Positions 32,221-38,963 of a stretch of DNA of 38,963 nucleotides are shown here, piece by piece; positions within the stretch are counted from its first letter, which is position 1; each line of letters opens with the position of its first letter. Below the pieces are notes generated by a model that saw only the letters and a list, made by a program, of their open reading frames with translations, was not told the origin of the DNA and made no database searches. The position numbers and the translations under genes were made by a program. The DNA comes from an uncultured Flavobacteriales bacterium (GTDB lineage Bacteria; Bacteroidota; Bacteroidia; Flavobacteriales_G; Salibacteraceae), in contig CALCCE010000019.1 of the NCBI GenBank assembly GCA_937899835.1, positions 1 to 38,963 on the forward strand, written 5' to 3'.

Positions 32221-32943
32221 TCACCATTGCACCACCAAAAATATCGGTGCCAAGTTTCGGGTATACCCATCCGGACCGATGGCTTTCACTTCTGAGATAT
32301 CTATCCGATCGGGCTTTTGCTCGGCGATAAACTTTTTCATTTCCGTTGTAACCCGGTTGCCTCGTGTACCGTCAGTGTTGCTTGCCCGCATCACGGTAGG
32401 TTGGTTGTTTACCCAAGCCGTCATGGTAAATTCGGTGACGGTAAATTTCACGTCAAACTCGAAATACTCCATTTTGGCAATCACGCCTTGAGCGGCCCGT
32501 AGCTTAAAACCTTTGATGGTATCGGTATAGCAGCTGGCGGCAAAATAGGGAATTGGATTCGGGATGGGTTTTACCCGAAATTCATATTTCCCCGCTTCAA
32601 TGGGTGTTCCCTCCTGGAGAACATGGACGAAGATAACCGTTCGGCTGCCCCGGCCCGGTTTCACCAACAAGCGTTTGCCCGTGCCGCTAAAGGTGCAGTT
32701 GGAAGCACTGATCTGCAACAGCGAGTCGGGGTAGCCGGGCACGCTGATACTGACCGGATTGTCGATGCCGCGGTATAAAATGTTCATCTGAATCGCCCTG
32801 ATGAAAGGTTCGGGAGGTTGTACAGGTATTGTTGGTGGGGAAACTTCCAGTGAATCGGTCGTTGCGTCAACCGCAACGGTATCTTGCGCCTTAACTGCAA
32901 TGGTTAAAGCACAAAAACAGATAACAAGGGCGGTGCGCATCAT
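32221..32943 (-). CDS. Secreted stand-alone GldM C-terminal-domain-like protein
   Basis: The 240-aa product has a signal peptide (1-20, ending VKAQ) and a Pro-rich segment (30-45). Two domains follow that resemble the C-terminal part of GldM: NILYRGIDNPVSISVPGYPD at about 54-73, GTGKRLLVKPGRGSRTVIF, EFRVKPIPNPIPYFA, then GVIAKMEYFEFDVKFTVTEF and a closing KAIGPDGYTRNLAPIFLVV. In GldM these domains reach across the periplasm in the type IX secretion/gliding motor; the GldM membrane helices and helical domain are absent here. It overlaps the A2M stop by 4 bp (ATGA-type) and precedes pbpC, so all three are probably one operon. A structural or coupling role is inference. Confidence 0.85.
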   Translation of the reverse strand: MMRTALVICFCALTIAVKAQDTVAVDATTDSLEVSPPTIPVQPPEPFIRAIQMNILYRGIDNPVSISVPGYPDSLLQISASNCTFSGTGKRLLVKPGRGSRTVIFVHVLQEGTPIEAGKYEFRVKPIPNPIPYFAASCYTDTIKGFKLRAAQGVIAKMEYFEFDVKFTVTEFTMTAWVNNQPTVMRASNTDGTRGNRVTTEMKKFIAEQKPDRIDISEVKAIGPDGYTRNLAPIFLVVQW

Positions 32944-35900
32944 AGTGAAGCAGGATTAAAAGGAAGAACTTCCACCCATTGCCCAGGTTTTCGTGCATTG
33001 ATCGTGTTGTCGTACATAGATTCGCTGTAGACCGGTGCGAGGTAAAAGCGTCCCTGGTAGGCGGCATGCAGCAGCACCACGAAGGTGACGCTTTGCCGTG
33101 CCGGCACTTTGTAATAGGTATACACCCGGTCGTCTCTAAAATCCTGATAATCTGGCGTGGTGGTGCCTTGTAGCAAAGGATTTTCAAAACCGTCCATGCG
33201 CACGTTGCGGATTTCCCATCCCGAGGGAAATACCTGTTCCAGGGCCATTTCTTGATAATCGCCCCGCAAGCCAGGGTTGCTGATGATGACTTCAGCCATA
33301 AAATCAGTGCCTTGTTGCAATTGGCGAATGTCTATCGACTTCCCTTGCAGGTCCATGTAGGAAACCACCATCTTCAGGTCGTTTTCCGAGGCCGTGGTTT
33401 CGCCCACCGCCGGGATGCCTTCCATCACCAGGCGTACATAAAGCACGCCATCGCCTTCGTTTTCCACCTGCATCTTGCCACCGGTGGCCTGGTCCAAATC
33501 CCACTCCGTTTGGCTGATGGGCTGCTCGGTTTCAATCGATTCGTCATCATCGCCAAAGGTGTATTCGTATTCGATCGTCTTGGAGGTGTTTTGGCCGCCA
33601 ACAAATTTGGCCATCGCCAAAAGATTGTAGGCCGTGGTTTGGGTACTCAACCAGCGCTTGCCACTCAGGGCTTTCGCCACCAGATCGACAGAGGTTTTGG
33701 CCCGGGTGCGTTGTTCGAGCAGTACCATGGTTTCCAGAATCATGGCCTGGTCCCTATCGCTTGAACCGTAGGTGGAGCCAGGTGTGGTGTAAGTGCCTGT
33801 GGTTTCGCTTAGGTTTTCAATCATTTGATTGGCCACCTTGGGTTGCCCGGCCAGCGCGTAGGCAGCGGCCAATCGCCATTGAGCGATGATGCTCAATTTG
33901 GAGCGTTCTTTCAGGCGGTTCATGGCGCCCATTTCGGGTGAACCGCTCAAGGCCAGGGTATACAGCCGGTAAGCTTGGGTCAGTTCGTCCGATTCGGGGT
34001 TTCGGTAGCGGGGCGACCATTCCCGGGCAGCTTTTTTCTGGTATTTGCGCCATTTTTTCAACAAACTTGGTGGCACGTTGTAGCCTCGGTTTTTTGCTTC
34101 CAACAGAAAATGGCCGGCGTAGTTGCTTCCCCAGGAGTTGGACTCAGAGCTGCCCGGCCAGTAGGCCATGCCGCCATCAGGCGTTTGGAACGTGCGCAGT
34201 CGGGCAATCCCGGCGTTCACATTGCTGGTGATCTTTTGCTCCAAGGTGCTGTTCACCTCCATCAAATCGGCCAAAAACAACTGTGGAAATACCGATGAAG
34301 TGGTCTGCTCCACACATCCGTGTGGGTATTGCAGCAAGTATTTGAGGCGCTTGCCCAGGTTGATGGGCGGAATGCTGGACACTTCGAGCAGCAGCTTGTT
34401 GGTGCCGGCCACTCCCGGAGCCTTGAAGTCGCTGGTCCAGGTTTTGCCCGGTTCCACCAAAGCATCGATGACCTCCACCACCCGCGGGTTGGGGTTGCGC
34501 ACGTCAATCTCAATTTTATATTGAGCCGTTTCCGAGCCGCTTTTGGCGGTAACCGTCACTTCACCAATGCCCACTGCATTGGCCACCTGAAGGTCGAAAT
34601 CCACCACCTCGTCTCCGATGTCGGAAAAGGAAATGGATTTGCTGCTGCCACCTTGAGGGCTGAGAAAATTGTTGGTTTCAATTTTCAGGTCCACCTTCTT
34701 CACCTTCTTGTCCATGGCAAAAACCGTGACCGGAAGTTTCACTTGTTCACCAGGACCCACTACCCTTGGCAGGGTGGCCAACACCATCAAGGGCTTTTTC
34801 ACCGGCGTGGCTTTTTCCGTAGCTCCATAGGCAAGGCCGTTACCCGCCACCACCATCGTGCGCACCGAGCCGATGTATTCGGGCATTACAAAAGAGTGAA
34901 TGCCGGTGCGTCCACCGCCCAGTTCAAAGGGGCCGAGAAATTTCACCATGGGTTTGAAGCGGTTGGCTTTCTTGTTTTTATTGCCGCCCAACCCTTCGTC
35001 ACCGCCGAGGGCCAGCAGGCCGCTCACTTCGCCGGTGTAGGCGCCCATTACCAGGTCGTACAAGTCCCAGGTTTTCACTCCGAGGGCTTCCCGGGCATAA
35101 AAATGAGGCCAGGGGTCGGGAGTCGTAAAGCGGGTGAGGTCCAGCAACCCTTCGTCCACCACCGCAATGGTGTAGGTCATAGGGTAGCCGTTTTTCTCTT
35201 CCACTTCAATGCTCACTTCTTCACCAGGGGTGAGTTCGTCCGGCATTTTCAACACAGGTTCGAGGTGTGTTTCCGGATTTTCTACCTGAATGGGAGTGAT
35301 GCCATAGAGGCGTATCGGCAGGTCGTTTTCGGTCAGGTTGTGCGGCTGCACCAGGGTGATGTTCACAAATACGTTGGGCGCCATAGCCTCCGTCACCTCA
35401 AAATTGAACAAGGTGGTTTCTTCTGTGGCTTCCACCCAATAGGAGTCCACCACTTTCGAACCGTTTTCTACCGACACCAGGGCACGCCCCTGGCCACCAG
35501 TGGGAATGGAGAGGTGCACTTTTTCACCTACCTCGTAACGCTTTTTGTCGGTGCCAAAGGTGAGCATGGAAGCACCCCCTGGGTTTTCGCGTTTGCCACG
35601 TCCGGCCCAGCCGGGCCAATCTACAAAGACTACTTTGGCAGCGCTGTGGCCGCTTCGGGGATCTTCTACCCGCACAAGGTAGCGGCCCCAATCGGGGTAC
35701 TCCACTTTAAAGGTTGTTTCACCAAAACCGCCAGAGGTAGATACATTTTTGGAGAGCAGGCGAACGGTGCGCGTGCTGCTTCTAAAACCTGCCAGGTCTT
35801 CGCCCGATTGCGATTCCCACCACCAGCGCCAGGAGAGTTTGAACACCTCCACCCGCAGGCCGTTACGGCTCACCTTGTTACCGTCGGCATCGAGGGAAAT

Positions 35901-38546
35901 CAATTCTATTTTGTGGTCTTCATCGGTGAGCAACATGCCCCGCGCCTGATCGCCTTTGGGTGTTTTGAGGCCTACATAGCTCGAGTAGGGCTGAAAGGGA
36001 ATGGAAAAACGATCGATGCTAAAGTCTCCGCTTTCTTCGTAAACCCGGGTTACAAAGTTGGCCTTCAAAGTGCCTGGAGCTTCGTTTCCCGCATCCAGGT
36101 CCAGGTAAAGGTTGGCGTTGCCCTCAGCATCCAGCTTGCCTTCAAATACCGTTTGCTCGTCGGCAGAATAGCTACGGGTAGGGTCGTCAAACTGGTAGTC
36201 CTGGTATTTGCCAAAGTCGGTTTTACCTTTTACCAAAGTAACATTCACGTCTGCTTTGAGGTTACGGGCAGTGGCTCCGTGCAACCATTTGGCCGCCAGT
36301 TTTCCTGAGAGGGCACCGCCAGCACCCGTGAGGCGTTCGGTACCGAAATCAAGGTTGATTTTTAAACGGTTCGGTTTCACCGTCTCGATACGGAGGGGGC
36401 GACTGAAGGAAGCGCCACCTACCTGCACCTTTGCTGTCCAGTAACCGGTGGGAGCTTCTACCTCCGTTCGGGTGCGGAAATCGTAGAAACCGTTGAGGCC
36501 GTTGGAACGCACCAGGCGTTGTACGGTTTGTCCCGAAGGATTCACCAATTCCAAAGTCACCGGATGCGTTTCGGGCAACACCCCTTCTTTGTCTTCGAGC
36601 ACAAAAGTGAGGTAAAGCGAATCGCCCGGCCGCCAGACACCCCGTTCGCCGTAGAGGTAACCTTTCAATCCGCGTTGCACCTCCTGGCCACTCACGTCAA
36701 ATTTGCTCACCGAAAGGGCAGAACCATCATCGAGGCGCAGGTAGCCCCGTTGCTTTTCTTTGCGCGCCACCAACAAGTAGGGTTTGCTCTGTAGGGCTAC
36801 TACCGCCCGGCCATCGCCATCGGTGGTGGTCGAACCAATTTTCTGTTGTTGGTAGTTGAGCAAGTCAATCTCCACACCAGAAAGGGGAGCGGTGGTCACC
36901 AAATCGGTGACGACAATGTTCAATTCGTTGTTTTTTCCGGCCTTGGCAATGATGCCCAGGTCCGAAGCCAACACGTTGCGCGCCTCGCGGGTACGGCTGG
37001 TGATCATGTAATACGACGGGGTGCAAGGGTTGTCACGGTCGTCGTAGTTGTAATCCGAGTTGTAGTAGTAATCGTCGTAATAATAGTCCTCGTAATAATC
37101 CCAGGAAGAAGTCTCGTCCCACGATTCGCTGTCCCAATCGTCTGCTACTTCGGCGAGTTCGTTTTCTGTTTCATCCGCTTCACCTTCGCAAGGGTAGAGG
37201 CTGTGTTTTTGGGCAAAGCTGAGTTCTATCCGGTAAATGGCTCCGGGTTCCGTTTCCATCAATTTGGAAAGATCGATGCTGAACGCGTTCCACTGGCTCA
37301 GGTCGGCGGCTTGTTGCGAAAGGGAGATTTCCTCGCGGTGAACGATGCGACCCACGCGTTTCATTTCTCGCTTGCCATCCAGTTGATTCACCTGTAGAAA
37401 CTGGGCTACATTGTCTTCAAACACTTGAATGACCTTCACTTGCACCCCGCTGAGGTTCACTGCCCGGAAGGGAAAAATGAGGCCGTTGGAACTGGGCAAA
37501 ATCACCCCGTCACCCACCAATTCAATGGCCGGTTTCAGGTCTTGAAAGGTGACCGAGGCACTGGTGCCTTGTTCGAATTTGTAGCCGAGAATGTTTTCGA
37601 TGCCCTCGTTGATCTCCACCTTTACCGTACCACTTTGACGCTCCGAAGGGTAGACCCGGATCTCGTTGTCTTCTACCAACAGGCGGGCAGCCTGACCGTT
37701 GGCCATGCGCACCAGCCCCCGCAGGTTTTGCCGTTCGGCCAGTGGGTCGGAAAAAACCAGGGCCACGTATTGTTCCGGGTATTGAATCACGCGAGTGGTC
37801 ATCAGTCGAAAATCGCCCAGGGCTGGAATTTCTACTTTCCTTTCTCCCTTCGTTTCGTCCGCTCCGATCGGATCACCGTTCCAGCTTACTTCCACTTCAC
37901 TGGCATCTTCACCCCGTTGGATGCTGTCAATCTGAAAGCGGTGTTGGCGTTGGTTTACATCGTGCTCCCACCTTACTTGCAAGTTGCGTCCGTTTTGCCG
38001 GGCTTGCAACACTTCATTCACGGTTTTGTCCTCGGCCACATCGGCGGTGTTGATGGTGCCTTGCAACTGGTACCATTCAAGGTTGCGTTTCTCGTAGGTT
38101 TTGAGTCCTAAAAGTTCCAGTGCCAGGTTTTGCTGGATGATCTGGAATTGAAATTCGAACGTTTCCAAGGCTTCGGTGACCGTGAACAACTCTTCCAGAA
38201 AAAAACGCGCACCGTAGGTTTCGCCAGAGCGTAAACGTTCTTCAGGTCGAAATTCGATGGTGCGTGGGTCTACCCACCAGGCCTCTCCGTCGATGCCCGG
38301 GTCAAAATCGAATAAGTCGTCGTCGATCGGTTGGTCCGTTTGCAGCTCACCCGAATACGGCTCTGCCAACCGAATGCGAATAATCGACTCGCCCGATATC
38401 ACTCCAGAGGTAAACGCCGAAATGTAGGCACTAAAGGCCGGGTTGATTTTGGGAGGCATTTTATCGCCGGAACAAGTTACCAGCAACAAGCCGCACAACA
38501 CTGCGGCCAATGTTTGTAATCGATGAGTGCGCAACCAGGAAACCAT
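32940..38546 (-). CDS. Bacterial alpha-2-macroglobulin lipoprotein (thioester type)
   Basis: The 1868-aa precursor has a lipoprotein signal with LVTC (lipidated Cys25, then Ser, Gly, Asp). Several MG-type beta domains follow (A2M_N near 620-720, MG/A2M near 1180-1290), then the thioester motif GCVEQ (Cys1411 to Gln1414) in an alpha-alpha toroid (about 1390-1680) and a C-terminal domain. The intact thioester implies covalent trapping of attacking proteases, as in E. coli YfhM, which pairs with PBP1C. Residues about 470-508 are an acidic Tyr/Asp-rich insert (YYEDYYYDDYYYNSDY). The downstream GldM-C-like gene and pbpC follow on the same strand. Probable location: periplasmic, tethered to a membrane. 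Confidence 0.95.
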   Translation of the reverse strand: MVSWLRTHRLQTLAAVLCGLLLVTCSGDKMPPKINPAFSAYISAFTSGVISGESIIRIRLAEPYSGELQTDQPIDDDLFDFDPGIDGEAWWVDPRTIEFRPEERLRSGETYGARFFLEELFTVTEALETFEFQFQIIQQNLALELLGLKTYEKRNLEWYQLQGTINTADVAEDKTVNEVLQARQNGRNLQVRWEHDVNQRQHRFQIDSIQRGEDASEVEVSWNGDPIGADETKGERKVEIPALGDFRLMTTRVIQYPEQYVALVFSDPLAERQNLRGLVRMANGQAARLLVEDNEIRVYPSERQSGTVKVEINEGIENILGYKFEQGTSASVTFQDLKPAIELVGDGVILPSSNGLIFPFRAVNLSGVQVKVIQVFEDNVAQFLQVNQLDGKREMKRVGRIVHREEISLSQQAADLSQWNAFSIDLSKLMETEPGAIYRIELSFAQKHSLYPCEGEADETENELAEVADDWDSESWDETSSWDYYEDYYYDDYYYNSDYNYDDRDNPCTPSYYMITSRTREARNVLASDLGIIAKAGKNNELNIVVTDLVTTAPLSGVEIDLLNYQQQKIGSTTTDGDGRAVVALQSKPYLLVARKEKQRGYLRLDDGSALSVSKFDVSGQEVQRGLKGYLYGERGVWRPGDSLYLTFVLEDKEGVLPETHPVTLELVNPSGQTVQRLVRSNGLNGFYDFRTRTEVEAPTGYWTAKVQVGGASFSRPLRIETVKPNRLKINLDFGTERLTGAGGALSGKLAAKWLHGATARNLKADVNVTLVKGKTDFGKYQDYQFDDPTRSYSADEQTVFEGKLDAEGNANLYLDLDAGNEAPGTLKANFVTRVYEESGDFSIDRFSIPFQPYSSYVGLKTPKGDQARGMLLTDEDHKIELISLDADGNKVSRNGLRVEVFKLSWRWWWESQSGEDLAGFRSSTRTVRLLSKNVSTSGGFGETTFKVEYPDWGRYLVRVEDPRSGHSAAKVVFVDWPGWAGRGKRENPGGASMLTFGTDKKRYEVGEKVHLSIPTGGQGRALVSVENGSKVVDSYWVEATEETTLFNFEVTEAMAPNVFVNITLVQPHNLTENDLPIRLYGITPIQVENPETHLEPVLKMPDELTPGEEVSIEVEEKNGYPMTYTIAVVDEGLLDLTRFTTPDPWPHFYAREALGVKTWDLYDLVMGAYTGEVSGLLALGGDEGLGGNKNKKANRFKPMVKFLGPFELGGGRTGIHSFVMPEYIGSVRTMVVAGNGLAYGATEKATPVKKPLMVLATLPRVVGPGEQVKLPVTVFAMDKKVKKVDLKIETNNFLSPQGGSSKSISFSDIGDEVVDFDLQVANAVGIGEVTVTAKSGSETAQYKIEIDVRNPNPRVVEVIDALVEPGKTWTSDFKAPGVAGTNKLLLEVSSIPPINLGKRLKYLLQYPHGCVEQTTSSVFPQLFLADLMEVNSTLEQKITSNVNAGIARLRTFQTPDGGMAYWPGSSESNSWGSNYAGHFLLEAKNRGYNVPPSLLKKWRKYQKKAAREWSPRYRNPESDELTQAYRLYTLALSGSPEMGAMNRLKERSKLSIIAQWRLAAAYALAGQPKVANQMIENLSETTGTYTTPGSTYGSSDRDQAMILETMVLLEQRTRAKTSVDLVAKALSGKRWLSTQTTAYNLLAMAKFVGGQNTSKTIEYEYTFGDDDESIETEQPISQTEWDLDQATGGKMQVENEGDGVLYVRLVMEGIPAVGETTASENDLKMVVSYMDLQGKSIDIRQLQQGTDFMAEVIISNPGLRGDYQEMALEQVFPSGWEIRNVRMDGFENPLLQGTTTPDYQDFRDDRVYTYYKVPARQSVTFVVLLHAAYQGRFYLAPVYSESMYDNTINARKPGQWVEVLPFNPASL

Positions 38547-38584
38547 GGAGAGAAGAGGTTTGGGGTAAGTAGGTTTAGGAAGGA

Positions 38585-38617
38585 TAAAGGTAAAACAGCC
38601 CTTTCAATATTGAAAGG
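38585..38617 (-). promoter_or_regulatory. Putative promoter with perfect 18-bp palindrome upstream of the A2M operon
   Basis: CCTTTCAAT-ATTGAAAGG (38600-38617) is perfectly palindromic. It covers the -33 position and part of the spacer of a minus-strand promoter candidate: TTTC (38615-38612), a 19-bp spacer, then TACCTTTA (38592-38585), each element with one mismatch. The ATG at 38546 is 39 bp further on. The arrangement fits a repressor-controlled promoter; the regulator is unknown. Confidence 0.5.
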
Positions 38618-38642
38618 TGTTGTCTTCCTCCTTTTGAGTTGG

Positions 38643-38711
38643 AAAAAAAGCTGGTCTTGAAGCGAAGAAATGGGCTAAGAAAGAGCAATTTTTCACCTTA
38701 CAGGTGACCAG
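38643..38711 (-). terminator. Possible terminator of the DUF2335-like gene
   Basis: On the minus strand CTGGTC and GACCAG (38711-38706 and 38656-38651) flank a 49-base loop, followed by seven Ts. A small perfect hairpin TCACCT-GTA-AGGTGA (38707-38693) lies at its start. The large loop makes efficient termination uncertain. Confidence 0.3.
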
Positions 38712-38717
38712 AACGGT

Positions 38718-38963
38718 TTATCCTTCCTCGTTTTCTTCTTCCATCTTTTTGCGAAGGACTTTTCCTCCGGTAATGAACAAAGAAACCAAGCCCAAAGTAG
38801 TGGTACTAAAGATGGCTCCGGCAAGCCATTCGTGATCATGCATGCCCAGATAGATGGCACCTGCCAAACAGCCAAAAACGATGGAGAATCCCATAAATAG
38901 ACCGGTTCCCTTGAAGATGAGTCTTTTGGAGCTTTGCTTTTCGTGCAATTGCATTTCTCTTTC
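38718..38963 (-). CDS. 3' part of a DUF2335-like membrane protein gene (start outside window)
   Basis: At least 81 residues are visible. A charged segment (EREMQLHEKQSSKRLIFKG) precedes two membrane spans (LFMGFSIVFGCLAGAIYLGM and AGAIFSTTTLGLVSLFITGG), and the tail is acidic (KKMEEENEEG). A charged coil before two C-terminal spans with a short GHE/DHE loop is the pattern of DUF2335 proteins. The frame stays open through the right edge, so the Met at 38954 is probably internal. If that Met is the start, it is a 78-aa two-span protein instead. Family function is unknown. Confidence 0.6.
   Translation of the reverse strand, partial: EREMQLHEKQSSKRLIFKGTGLFMGFSIVFGCLAGAIYLGMHDHEWLAGAIFSTTTLGLVSLFITGGKVLRKKMEEENEEG

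Noticed and set aside
34320-36308. 662-codon open frame on the plus strand inside the A2M gene
   Set aside because: It is fully antisense to a well-supported 1868-aa gene, is His/Phe/Val-rich with no recognisable domain, and arises from the codon usage of the opposite strand.

Overview
The window looks like chromosomal DNA of a Bacteroidota bacterium, probably of the Saprospiria/Chitinophagia side of the phylum (roughly balanced GC by eye). The evidence is a set of lineage-typical families: DUF1573, DUF4476, a GldM C-terminal domain, an S46 dipeptidyl-peptidase, M61 and S41 peptidases, and a bacterial alpha-2-macroglobulin with a Tyr/Asp-rich insert. Several intergenic regions also carry Bacteroidota-type promoters (-7 TAnnTTTG, -33 TTG/TTTG), and most genes lack a strong Shine-Dalgarno sequence. 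The species assignment is inference. I see no rRNA, tRNA, CRISPR array, insertion sequence or prophage.

Left part (1-9750, all minus strand). A very large Gln-rich coiled-coil protein with an N-terminal DUF1573-like domain runs off the left edge. It is followed by a DUF819 membrane protein and a three-gene membrane operon (DUF4173-like protein, membrane-anchored endonuclease/exonuclease/phosphatase, small membrane protein) with a recognisable promoter. A WYL regulator with dyads at its start and an NlpC/P60 lipoprotein complete this part.

Middle (9750-29700, mixed strands). An ECF sigma factor and a putative membrane anti-sigma protein converge on an M61 peptidase across a 300-bp repeat block. 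Next come a nucleoid-associated protein, an SDR, an S46 peptidase with the acidic-specificity Arg (DPP11 type) and an FkbM methyltransferase. A plus-strand run follows: aldo/keto reductase, Aat, an RsmF-like rRNA methyltransferase, an unknown protein and a ferredoxin-fused NAD(P)H reductase. It abuts a GNAT gene stop codon to stop codon. Then come a DUF1573 protein, an S41 protease, a DUF4476 protein, a secreted EEP nuclease and an L,D-transpeptidase.

Right part (29700-38963, minus strand). A thioester alpha-2-macroglobulin lipoprotein (1868 aa) and penicillin-binding protein 1C form the known bacterial A2M/PBP1C pairing. Here a 240-aa secreted protein resembling the C-terminal domain of the gliding/type IX secretion protein GldM sits between them, overlapping the A2M stop by 4 bp. 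This cluster is the most interesting item. A perfect 18-bp palindrome lies in its putative promoter. The right edge holds the 3' part of a DUF2335-like membrane protein gene.

Much of the content concerns the cell envelope: peptidoglycan (PbpC, L,D-transpeptidase, NlpC/P60), surface or periplasmic proteolysis and defence (M61, S46, S41, A2M), and envelope stress signalling (ECF sigma/anti-sigma).
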